Source: Falsiroseomonas sp051433195
GTDB taxonomy: Bacteria; Pseudomonadota; Alphaproteobacteria; Acetobacterales; Acetobacteraceae
DNA length: 64,000 nt
NCBI RefSeq assembly: GCF_051433195.1
Contig: NZ_JBHMFT010000010.1
Coordinates: forward strand, 120,273 to 184,272
Direction: 5' to 3'
Shown in pieces: positions 43,905 through 51,022 of this stretch (position 1 is its first letter; every line of letters starts with the position of its first letter). Below the pieces are notes generated by a model. That model made no database searches and was not told where the DNA came from. It worked only from the letters and a program-made list of their open reading frames with translations. Both the position numbers and the translations under genes were made by a program.

Positions 43905-44938
43905 GCAACCAGCCTCCCCTCGATGACCACGGGCACGTCGTCCAGCGTGATGGTGCAGCCGAAGACGGGCAGGTCGAAATGCCCCTCCGTGAAGCGTCCG
44001 GCGAATTCATTGGCGCCGGTCGAGAACAGGAAGTTCCCGGCCGCCGCGCGCAGCTCGGTGCCGTTCAGGTCGCGGCGGTCATGGAACAGCAGCGCCTCCC
44101 GCCGCGCCCGCGGATTCATCCCCCAGCCGACATGGCTGACGGCGTAGGCGCCCTTGTCGCCCCAGGCGGCCAGATGCTCCCGCATCAGGATGGCGTCGAG
44201 GCCCTCGCCTTCCACCGCCACCACGTGGTCGTCGCGCAGCGCAAGCCGCACCGGCGTTTCGACATAGCGCTTGAAGGTCAGGTTCGCGTCGCCCGGCGCC
44301 AGCACCAGCGTGCCGTTCACGCTGCCCGCGGCGGGAAAGGACACCACCACGCCGCCCGGCCAATGGGCGATGGTGCCGGGCCGATCCGTGAAACCCCAGA
44401 CGCCGGCGCTCGTCGCCCCCGCCATCTCCACCGCCAGGTCGGTGCCCGCCGCGCTGGTCACGCGCATCCGACGCGCGGCACGCAGGCGCTTCACCGCGGC
44501 CTTCACCGGCGCGGCATCCTCCGGGCGCGGCACCAGGCGTTCCAGGATGTCCGGGTGCTCGTCGCTGACCATCAGCACGCGCGCGCCGCTCGCCAGGATC
44601 GGCTTCAGCTCCGGCGCGTGCAGCAGCCCCTCGCAGGTCAGGTCGATCACGAGCGAGGACGCACCCAGCGCCGCCAGCACCGAGGGATGCCCGGCCAGCG
44701 CCCGCGACGCGCCGGTGGAGCGCACCGGCACCGGCGCCGCCTGCCGCGGGGTCGGCACCTCCAGCCGGAACGGCCGGCAGCCGAGCCGATGTGCGGCCAG
44801 TTCCGCCAGGTCGATGTTCAGCCGCCGCGACTGGCTTTCGGACAGCAGGCAGACCGCCTCCCCCGGCTGCGCGGCACAAAGCCGCAGCACGGCCTCGAAG
44901 GCCTCGATCCACTGCGGCTCGATCCGGTCATCACGCAT
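43901..44938 (-). CDS. NicX-like (2,5-dihydroxypyridine 5,6-dioxygenase family) protein
   Basis: A 345-residue protein of the M29/NicX fold. The metal-ligand residues expected from NicX are visible: His269 in VSHVGWGMNPRA, then His320 and Asp322 in GHFDLPVFG. Length matches NicX (about 350). NicX is an extradiol-like Fe dioxygenase that opens a dihydroxypyridine ring; homologues also include aminopeptidases. It is first of the minus-strand catabolic operon and divergent from a MarR regulator 50 bases away, like nicX/nicR arrangements. Confidence 0.75.
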   Translation of the reverse strand: MRDDRIEPQWIEAFEAVLRLCAAQPGEAVCLLSESQSRRLNIDLAELAAHRLGCRPFRLEVPTPRQAAPVPVRSTGASRALAGHPSVLAALGASSLVIDLTCEGLLHAPELKPILASGARVLMVSDEHPDILERLVPRPEDAAPVKAAVKRLRAARRMRVTSAAGTDLAVEMAGATSAGVWGFTDRPGTIAHWPGGVVVSFPAAGSVNGTLVLAPGDANLTFKRYVETPVRLALRDDHVVAVEGEGLDAILMREHLAAWGDKGAYAVSHVGWGMNPRARREALLFHDRRDLNGTELRAAAGNFLFSTGANEFAGRFTEGHFDLPVFGCTITLDDVPVVIEGRLVA

Positions 44939-44964
44939 GCCAAAAGCCTAGCGCTGGCACCCAC

Positions 44965-44982
44965 ACATGAAAAGTCATATGT
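44965..44982. promoter_or_regulatory. Candidate MarR operator in the divergent gap
   Basis: An interrupted palindrome, ACATGA-AAAG-TCAT-ATGT, in the 50-base gap between the NicX-like gene and marR. MarR-family proteins commonly bind such sites to control themselves and the divergent operon. The symmetry is clear. The function is inferred. Confidence 0.45.
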
Positions 44983-44988
44983 TCAGCC

Positions 44989-45408
44989 ATGGCCGCGCCG
45001 CCGCCTTTCGTCGAGGATTACCTTCTGGCCCTGCTGGCGCGCGCCTCGCACGCCGCCTCGGCGGCTTTCCACGCGCGGCTGAAGTCGCGCGGCGTTGCGG
45101 TTCCCGCCTGGCGCGTCCTCGCCAGCCTGTCGGGTCAGCCGAGGCCGGTGGGGGAGTTGGCCAGAATCTGCCTGATGCAGCAGCCCACCATGTCCAAGCT
45201 GCTGGACCGCATGGCGGCAGACGGCCTGGTGCGCCGCGCCCGCACCGGCCGCGAGACCCGCATCGCCCTGACCGACCAGGGCCAGGCGCTGTCCGACGAA
45301 CTGATCTCGGAGGCCCGCGCGCATGAGGCCGCGCTGCTGGCCCGCCATGCGGCCACGGCGCCCGCGCTCAAGGCATTGCTGCGGGACTTGATCCCGACCC
45401 CGCCATAG
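44989..45408 (+). CDS. MarR-family transcription regulator
   Basis: A 139-residue winged-helix regulator with FVEDYLLALLARASHAAS at the N-terminal dimer helix, LARICLMQQPTMSKLLDRMAADGLVRR as the recognition helix, and RIALTDQGQAL as the wing end. It probably controls the divergent catabolic operon in response to its aromatic substrate, as NicR does in nicotinate metabolism. The gap carries a palindromic site. The ATG at 44989 is used; frames further up lack support. Confidence 0.88.
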   Translation: MAAPPPFVEDYLLALLARASHAASAAFHARLKSRGVAVPAWRVLASLSGQPRPVGELARICLMQQPTMSKLLDRMAADGLVRRARTGRETRIALTDQGQALSDELISEARAHEAALLARHAATAPALKALLRDLIPTPP

Positions 45409-45421
45409 CCACCTGCGGCCG

Positions 45422-45511
45422 ATGCCCCCGATGTCCACCCTGTCCCGCATCGTCATCATCCTGCTGGTGGTCTCCGCCCTGGTGCAGATCCTGATGCTCG
45501 TCTTGCGCTGA
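45422..45511 (+). CDS. Possible 29-residue single-helix membrane peptide
   Basis: An open frame of 29 codons, 13 bases after marR. It is almost wholly hydrophobic (MPPMSTLSRIVIILLVVSAL at the start) and ends with Arg. It would form one membrane helix. There is no clear ribosome site, so translational read-on from marR would be needed. Resemblance to other tiny membrane proteins cannot be tested from sequence alone. Confidence 0.35.
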   Translation: MPPMSTLSRIVIILLVVSALVQILMLVLR

Positions 45512-45555
45512 ACCGCCCATCCGGCCAGCGTGGCGGGACGGTGGAGGATGCAACG

Positions 45556-46452
45556 ATGCGCGTGGCGGTGATCGGCCTTGGGGCCATGGGCATGGGGGCG
45601 GCGCTGTCCTGCCTGCGCGCGGGGCTGGCGACCGCCGGCTGCGATTTCTCCGACAAGGCGCGCGCGGATTTCACCACGGCCGGCGGCCAGGCCTTCGCCA
45701 GCGCCGCCGAATTGCCGCAGGGCACGGAGGCGGTGCAGATCCTGGTGGTGAACGCGGCGCAGACCGAGGCCGCGCTGTTCGGCCCGCAGGGCTGCGCGCC
45801 GCGGCTCGCGCCCGGCGCCGTCATCATCGCCTCCGCCACCATGGGCCCGGACGATGCGCGGCGGCTGGCGGCGCGGGCGGAGGAAGCGGGCTTCCGCTAC
45901 CTCGATGCCCCCGTCTCCGGCGGCGCCGCGAAGGCGGCGTCGGGCGAGATGACCGTCATGGCCTCCGGCAGCGCCGCCGCCTTCGCCAAGGCGAAGCCGG
46001 TGCTGGACGCGGTCGCCACCAAGGTGTGGGAATTGGGCGAGGCGCCCGGCATCGGCGCCACCGTCAAGGTGGTGCACCAGCTTCTGGCCGGGGTGCACAT
46101 CGCCGTGGCGGCGGAGGCGATGGCGCTCGGCATCCGCGCCGGCGCGGACCCGCAGAAGCTGTATGACGTGGTGACCAGCGCCGCCGGCAATTCCTGGATG
46201 TTCGAGAACCGCATGGCGCGCGTCCTGACGGGCGACGATGCCCCGCGCAGCGCGGTGGACATCTTCGTCAAGGACCTCGGCCTGGTGACGCAGATGGCGC
46301 GTGGGCTGGACCATCCGGTGCCGCTGGCCAGCCAGGCGCAGCAGCTGTTCACCGCGGCCAGCGCCATGGGCCATGGCCGCGCGGATGATGGCTTCGTCAT
46401 CCGTGTGTGGCAGGCACTGACCGGCATCAAGCTGCCCGGCGATGTCAGCTGA
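45556..46452 (+). CDS. 3-hydroxyisobutyrate dehydrogenase-family oxidoreductase (LtnD-like)
   Basis: A 298-residue NAD-dependent beta-hydroxyacid dehydrogenase. The Rossmann start is VAVIGLGAMGMG, the substrate motif is YLDAPVSGGAAKAASGEMTVMASG, the catalytic Lys lies in GATVKVVHQLLAG, and FVKDLGLV follows. It most resembles L-threonate dehydrogenases (LtnD), though the substrate is not certain. The ATG at 45556 has GGAGG eight bases upstream. The GTG at 45541 is rejected. It converges on the small membrane protein gene with an 8-base overlap. Confidence 0.85.
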   Translation: MRVAVIGLGAMGMGAALSCLRAGLATAGCDFSDKARADFTTAGGQAFASAAELPQGTEAVQILVVNAAQTEAALFGPQGCAPRLAPGAVIIASATMGPDDARRLAARAEEAGFRYLDAPVSGGAAKAASGEMTVMASGSAAAFAKAKPVLDAVATKVWELGEAPGIGATVKVVHQLLAGVHIAVAAEAMALGIRAGADPQKLYDVVTSAAGNSWMFENRMARVLTGDDAPRSAVDIFVKDLGLVTQMARGLDHPVPLASQAQQLFTAASAMGHGRADDGFVIRVWQALTGIKLPGDVS

Positions 46453-46648
46453 GGGCGGTGATCACGACCGCGATCAGGATGAACAGCGCCATCAGCATGC
46501 CGCCGGCCCGCACCAGTTCGCCGGCCTTCTCCCGGTCCACCAGCGGCCCCGCCTTCGGGCGCGGCGCCGCCTGGACGTCAGGCTCCGGCGCGCGATAGGG
46601 GTCGTGCAGCCCCAGGAATTCGGATCGCGGCTGCCGGTCTTGCGACAT
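46445..46648 (-). CDS. Small membrane protein of unknown function
   Basis: 67 residues if begun at the ATG at 46648 (MSQDRQPRSEFLGLHDPYRAP); an 87-residue version from 46708 is possible. An Arg/Pro-rich soluble part is followed by a C-terminal hydrophobic helix (GGMLMALFILIAVVITAL). No family recognised. It lies between the convergent dehydrogenase and the metallophosphoesterase, on the same strand as the latter with a gap of about 100 bases. Confidence 0.6.
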   Translation of the reverse strand: MSQDRQPRSEFLGLHDPYRAPEPDVQAAPRPKAGPLVDREKAGELVRAGGMLMALFILIAVVITALS

Positions 46649-46747
46649 GATTCTTTCGCGGATGTAACCATGCGGGTCTACGCCGCCATCGCCCCGCGAA
46701 AAAGACACCGCAGGTTGCGTGAAACCGTGCGAAATACATCTGCGGGT

Positions 46748-47596
46748 TCAGTCCTGCCGCGGATAGCTCTCCGCCCGCACCTCCTCCAGGTACGGCGCCC
46801 GCAGGCCGGCCGGGGCCACCAGCTCGGTCTCCACATGGTCCGCATGCAGCGTGTGCCGCAGGAAGCCGCCGATGCGGTCGCCATCCGGCACCCCCGGCTG
46901 GATCTCCGGCTCGCAGACGAAGGAGGCCGGCGGGCACCAGGCGAAGACCACCTCGCCCCGCCGTTCCATGCGGTGCATGTGCAAATGGCCGGAGGCCACA
47001 AGCCGCAAGGCCGGATGCGCCAGCAGCGGCGCCAGGGCGAAGCGGCCCTCCGGCGGCACGGACCAGTAGTCGAAGGGGTCGTCCATGCCGCCGATGAAGG
47101 CGGGCTTGTGCAGGAAGGCAGCGATGCGACGCCGGCCAAGACCCTCCAGCGCCTGCGCCAGCCAGGCCGCCTGGGCGGCTTCCTCGGCCATTCCGGTGCC
47201 CATGATCTCGGTGTTCAGGCCGAGAAGGCGCCAGGCCTCGCCGCCCGGGCCATCGAGGTCCAGCACGAAGCGGTCCGGCCCGAATTCCGCCGCCCAGCGC
47301 GCCATGCGGGCGGCGTCCACCGGCTGCGTCGGCATGCTGCGGATGTCGCTGCCGACATCGTGGTTGCCCGGCAGCACCAGCAGCGGCACCGCGCCGGCCA
47401 TGCGGCGCAGCGCCGCGGCAGCGAAGGACAGGTCCGCGTCACGGTCGGCGCCATCCAGGGATACGTCGCCGCTGGCCACCAGCGCCTGCGGCGGCGCCGC
47501 ATGCAGCACGGCCTCGATCCGGGCCATGTTGGCCTGGAACACGGTGGTGCGTGGGCCGAGGTGCGAGTCGGAAATCTGCGCGACGATCAGCGGCAT
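46748..47596 (-). CDS. Calcineurin-like metallophosphoesterase (CpdA-like)
   Basis: A 282-residue binuclear metal phosphodiesterase. All motifs are present: QISDSHLG, VASGDVSLDG, LPGNHDVG, and the His pair in ASGHLHMHRM. The layout is close to class III cyclic-nucleotide phosphodiesterases such as CpdA, but sequence alone does not fix the substrate. It is divergent from the YCII gene, with a strong palindrome between them. Confidence 0.85.
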   Translation of the reverse strand: MPLIVAQISDSHLGPRTTVFQANMARIEAVLHAAPPQALVASGDVSLDGADRDADLSFAAAALRRMAGAVPLLVLPGNHDVGSDIRSMPTQPVDAARMARWAAEFGPDRFVLDLDGPGGEAWRLLGLNTEIMGTGMAEEAAQAAWLAQALEGLGRRRIAAFLHKPAFIGGMDDPFDYWSVPPEGRFALAPLLAHPALRLVASGHLHMHRMERRGEVVFAWCPPASFVCEPEIQPGVPDGDRIGGFLRHTLHADHVETELVAPAGLRAPYLEEVRAESYPRQD

Positions 47597-47610
47597 GCGG
47601 AATCCTGTGC

Positions 47611-47633
47611 AGGGTGGGGCGGCGCCCCATCCT
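47611..47633. promoter_or_regulatory. Near-perfect 23-base palindrome in a divergent gap
   Basis: AGG-x-TGGGGCG-x-CGCCCCA-x-CCT, with mismatches only at the three x positions, lies 14 bases before the metallophosphoesterase start and 76 bases before the YCII gene. It could be an operator or an mRNA hairpin of the minus-strand leader. No matching regulator is known to me. Confidence 0.4.
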
Positions 47634-47709
47634 GCCCTGCCGGCACGATTTCCGCCACGCCACCGGGCATGCGATCCTGCGGGACACCGACCCGAAAGGC
47701 GCCGCCCGC

Positions 47710-48018
47710 ATGTTGTTCCTGATCCAATGCACCCAGGTCGCCGAGGGCGCCGGCATCCGCGCCGCGCATTACGAGGCGCATCGCGCCTACCTCCGCGCCA
47801 GCCCCGTCGACCTCAAGCTGTCCGGCCCCATGGTGACGGATGAGGCGGAGACGCCGATCGGCTCCGTCTTCATCGTCGACGTGCCGGACCGCGCCGCGGC
47901 CGAGGCCTTCGCGTCCGGGGACCCCTTTGCAAAGGCCGGGTTGTTCGAGAAGGTGACGGTCACGCGCTTCCTCGACATCACGCGCGGCAGGCCGGCCTTC
48001 GGCCCCAAGGGAGAATAA
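47710..48018 (+). CDS. YCII-family protein
   Basis: A 102-residue ferredoxin-like-fold protein with FLIQCTQV, a His/Arg helix HYEAHRAYLRA, GPMVTDEAETPIGSVFIVDV and DPFAKAGLFEKVTVTRF, typical of YCII proteins. Functions vary and are often linked to a neighbouring catabolic enzyme. It lies 4 bases before the beta-keto acid cleavage enzyme, so the two form an operon. Confidence 0.82.
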   Translation: MLFLIQCTQVAEGAGIRAAHYEAHRAYLRASPVDLKLSGPMVTDEAETPIGSVFIVDVPDRAAAEAFASGDPFAKAGLFEKVTVTRFLDITRGRPAFGPKGE

Positions 48019-48022
48019 CGCA

Positions 48023-48913
48023 ATGCGCCGCAAGGTCATGCTCACCTGCGCCGTCACCGGCAACATCACCACCCCGGAACAGACCCCGCACCTGCCGATC
48101 ACGCCGGAGCAGATCGCCAACGCCGCCATCGACTGCGCCAAGGCCGGCGCCGCCATCGCGCACATCCATGTGCGCAACCCGGAAACGGGCCGCCCCAGCA
48201 TGGAGATCCCGCTGTACCGGGAGGTGATGGACCGCATCCGGTCCTCCGGCACCGACGTGGTCATCAACCTCACCACCGGCCCCGGCGGCCGCTTCGTGCC
48301 CTCCCGCGACAATCCGCGCCAGGCGGCGGAGGGCAGCACGCTGATCGCCCCGGAAGCCCGCGTCGCGCATATCGTGGAGCTGAAGCCGGAAATCGCCACG
48401 CTCGACATGAACACCATGTGGTCGGGCAGCGGCGTGGTCATCAACGCGCCCTGGTCGATCACCCGGATGGCCGAACTCATCTACTCGGTCGGCACCATCC
48501 CGGAACTCGAAGTGTTCGACAGCGGCGACATCGCATTGGCAAAAAACCTGATGCAGCAGGGCGTGCTGAAGGGGCCCTGCCTGTTCCAGGTCTGCATGGG
48601 CATCCGCTGGGGCTTCGACTGGACGCCGGAGACGCTGCACTACGCGAAGTCCATCATCCCCGCCGGCAGCCCCTGGGCCGCCTTCGCCATCGGCCGCATG
48701 GAATTCCCCATGCTGGCGCAGGCCTGGCTGCTCGGCGGCCATGTCCGCGTCGGGCTGGAGGACAACATCTACCTGAACAAGGGCGAGCTGGCCGTCAGCA
48801 ACACCGTGCTGGTGGAACGCGCGGTGCGCATCCTGCGCGAATTCGGCATCGAGACGATGACGGCGGCGGAGGCGCGGGCGGAGCTGTCGCAGGTCGGCGG
48901 CTGGAGCCGGTAG
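48023..48913 (+). CDS. Beta-keto acid cleavage enzyme (DUF849/BKACE)
   Basis: A 296-residue TIM-barrel enzyme of the 3-keto-5-aminohexanoate cleavage family. Such enzymes use acetyl-CoA and Zn to split beta-keto acids. Zn-ligand His residues lie in AHIHVRNPETGRPS, and GGHVRVGLEDNIYLNKGE near the end is a hallmark. The substrate is undetermined. With the upstream YCII gene it suggests degradation of a keto acid, possibly linked to the nearby hydroxyacid dehydrogenase. Confidence 0.88.
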   Translation: MRRKVMLTCAVTGNITTPEQTPHLPITPEQIANAAIDCAKAGAAIAHIHVRNPETGRPSMEIPLYREVMDRIRSSGTDVVINLTTGPGGRFVPSRDNPRQAAEGSTLIAPEARVAHIVELKPEIATLDMNTMWSGSGVVINAPWSITRMAELIYSVGTIPELEVFDSGDIALAKNLMQQGVLKGPCLFQVCMGIRWGFDWTPETLHYAKSIIPAGSPWAAFAIGRMEFPMLAQAWLLGGHVRVGLEDNIYLNKGELAVSNTVLVERAVRILREFGIETMTAAEARAELSQVGGWSR

Positions 48914-48919
48914 CCTGCG

Positions 48920-49705
48920 CTACCTGCCCGCCGGCAGGCTGTAGATCAGCGCGGCGCGCAGCCGGTAGCGGGCCGAATCATCGTTCAGCCCCGCCCCGGC
49001 GGCGACACCGAGGGATGTGTTGCCCCAAAGGGTGCGGGAGAAGCCGGCCTCGGCAAAGCGCTGCGCCTGCTCCCCCCTGTCCTGGCTCTCCTCGACATAG
49101 CCGGCGACCAGCAACGTCTCCGGCGCGACGACATGGCTGATGGCGGCGCCCAGCACATGGCCGTGGCGTCGCTCCCCCGGCTCGGGATCGGGCCGCGCCA
49201 CCCAGCTTCCCGTCAAATGCAGTCCGAAGGCGCCGGGGCCGCTGCCGGTGATCCAGCTGGCGACGGCGCCGAGATCGGTGGCGATGCCGCCATGCCCCGG
49301 CCCGAAGGGCAGGTTCGCCCCGGCGAAGACGGCGACGCTTGGCACCCAGCCTGCCTGGTCCAGCAGCCGGTAGGTGACCGCCGGCGCGACGCTGCCCTGG
49401 TTGGCGCCGCCGTCGTCACCAAAGCCGTAGCCGCCGCCCAGGCTGAGCTCCAGCCGGTCCGTCACGCCGTATTTCAGCGTCGGCCCGGCATCGAAGAGGT
49501 CACGGCCGTCCCGGCTTCGCGCGAAGCCGCCCTCCAATTCGAACTGGAAGTCGCCGGCACCCTGGGTGAAGGTATCGCCGACCGAGAAGGGCGCACCGGT
49601 CCCGGGGGTCGCCCCTTCCTCCTGGGCCAGGACCTGGGATGTAGACACCGGGGATGCAGCCAGCAGCAGCGACGCCGCGGGCAGGCAAAGCCATCGGAAG
49701 CTCAT
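48920..49705 (-). CDS. Outer-membrane beta-barrel protein
   Basis: A 261-residue protein with a clear signal peptide (hydrophobic core to residue 27, cleaved after VLA). Alternating beta strands follow, with aromatic girdles such as LKYGVTDRLELSLGGGYGFG and SVAPAVTYRLLDQAGW. It resembles the transporter/phenol MetA-pathway outer-membrane family. It ends 6 bases from the convergent cleavage-enzyme gene and follows the protease gene by 67 bases. Confidence 0.75.
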   Translation of the reverse strand: MSFRWLCLPAASLLLAASPVSTSQVLAQEEGATPGTGAPFSVGDTFTQGAGDFQFELEGGFARSRDGRDLFDAGPTLKYGVTDRLELSLGGGYGFGDDGGANQGSVAPAVTYRLLDQAGWVPSVAVFAGANLPFGPGHGGIATDLGAVASWITGSGPGAFGLHLTGSWVARPDPEPGERRHGHVLGAAISHVVAPETLLVAGYVEESQDRGEQAQRFAEAGFSRTLWGNTSLGVAAGAGLNDDSARYRLRAALIYSLPAGR

Positions 49706-49772
49706 CGGGGTCGCCCTCCACCACGCTGCTCACGCGTGCGGACCTGAACGCGCCGCTGGCGCGAAGTTCCGG

Positions 49773-50840
49773 TCAGCCCTCGCAGCGCAGCAGCACGGTG
49801 GCGCGGTGGGCGATGTCGCCGACATCGGCGGCGCTGAGCTCCGCGCCGCGGCTCTCGGCGGTGCGGAAGGAGATTCCGGCGCGGCGCAGGAAGGCCTGCG
49901 CGGCTTCGCCCCGCACCGCGAAGTTCACGTTGTCCACGTTCTGCACGCGGCGGCTGTCCAGCTTCGCCACCACCACGCCCACCACATGGCCCTGCATGTC
50001 CAGCAGCGGCCCGCCGGAATTGCCGGGCTGTACTTCGGCGCTGATCTGGATGGTGTTGGGGTCGTTGCGGATGCCGGCCAGGCCATTGACCTCGCCACGG
50101 GTCAGCTTCGGGTCGGCCGAGAGCAGGTTGCTCAGCGGGAAGCCGTAGGCCACCACGCCCTCGCCACGGCGCAGCGTCGGCGCGTTGCGGAATTCCAGCG
50201 CCGGGCCGTTGGCGCCGGGGATGCTGAGCACGGACAGGTCCAGCGCCCGGTCCACCCGCGCCGGCGGCACCGCGGCCAGCCAGGCGCCACCCGGCATGCG
50301 CGCCAGGATGCGGTCGCAGCCGCCCACCACATGCTGGTTGGTCATCACCAGGCCCGGCGCCACCAGGAAGCCGGTGCCGGTGCTGACGCGGCGGGCATTC
50401 GCGTTCGGCCGCGCGGCGGCCACCTGAGGCGTGGCCGGCGGCGTCGCGGCGGCCGCCGGTGCCGCGGCGGTGTAAAGCTCCACCCGCGGCGTCGTGCAGA
50501 TGTCCTGGTTGCGCGCCAGGGCCTCCCGCCCATCGGCGAGCACCAGGCGGATGTCGAAGCGGCAGCCGGCCTCGGCGCCGGGACGCATGGCGAAGGCGGC
50601 GTTGGTGGGCAGCGGGCCGCGGTTCAGCAGGTTGCCGCCCCAATCGGTCCGCCCGCTGCGCACGGCATGCAGCGCCGTGGCCGCCTGGCCGGTGCGGTTG
50701 ACGATGCGCACCGGCTCCGCCGGATCAGGTGCGGCCGCATTGGGCGCCGACTGGGCCCAGGCGGGAGCGGCCAGCGGGCTCGGGAGCGGCGCGAGCGCCA
50801 GGGCGGGAAGCAGCAGCAGGGCGCGCAGGGTTTGATTCAT
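49773..50840 (-). CDS. Periplasmic trypsin-like serine protease
   Basis: A 355-residue secreted protease. A signal peptide ends near PAWAQ. Residues about 40-125 form a separate domain beginning VRIVNRTGQAATALHAV, followed by an Ala/Pro linker. The protease domain from about 150 has His170 (TNQHVV), Asp201 (RALDLSVL) and Ser275 (GNSGGP). No PDZ domain follows, unlike DegP. It is divergent from copA. Confidence 0.85.
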   Translation of the reverse strand: MNQTLRALLLLPALALAPLPSPLAAPAWAQSAPNAAAPDPAEPVRIVNRTGQAATALHAVRSGRTDWGGNLLNRGPLPTNAAFAMRPGAEAGCRFDIRLVLADGREALARNQDICTTPRVELYTAAAPAAAATPPATPQVAAARPNANARRVSTGTGFLVAPGLVMTNQHVVGGCDRILARMPGGAWLAAVPPARVDRALDLSVLSIPGANGPALEFRNAPTLRRGEGVVAYGFPLSNLLSADPKLTRGEVNGLAGIRNDPNTIQISAEVQPGNSGGPLLDMQGHVVGVVVAKLDSRRVQNVDNVNFAVRGEAAQAFLRRAGISFRTAESRGAELSAADVGDIAHRATVLLRCEG

Positions 50841-50865
50841 GATGCCGGCGATGTCGGGCCGGGCC

Positions 50866-50907
50866 GGGCGCAGGTCAACGGGCGCAGGTCAATGGGCGCA
50901 GGTCAAA
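50866..50907. repeat. Three tandem 14-base repeats upstream of the protease and copA
   Basis: Three units of GGGCGCAGGTCAAN at 50866, 50880 and 50894, identical but for the last base, in the divergent gap. They may be a simple expansion or a set of protein-binding sites. No function is visible. Confidence 0.7.
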
Positions 50908-50984
50908 CGGGCGGCCGCGAACCTGCGCTGGATCAATGAATTTGCCCACCGCTCGGGCATTCTTCCGGTCGCCTGATGCACCCC

Positions 50985-51009
50985 TTGACCTTCCCATTGT
51001 GGGAAACCC
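50985..51009 (+). promoter_or_regulatory. CueR-type copper-responsive promoter of copA
   Basis: TTGACC (-35) at 50985 is followed by the inverted repeat TTCCC-ATTGT-GGGAA (50991-51005), which fills the spacer as at other CueR promoters. The -10 region near 51010-51015 is poor, as expected for a MerR-activated promoter. Transcription would start about 51022, next to the copA ATG. Confidence 0.7.
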
Positions 51010-51022
51010 CACCTGCCTGGAC

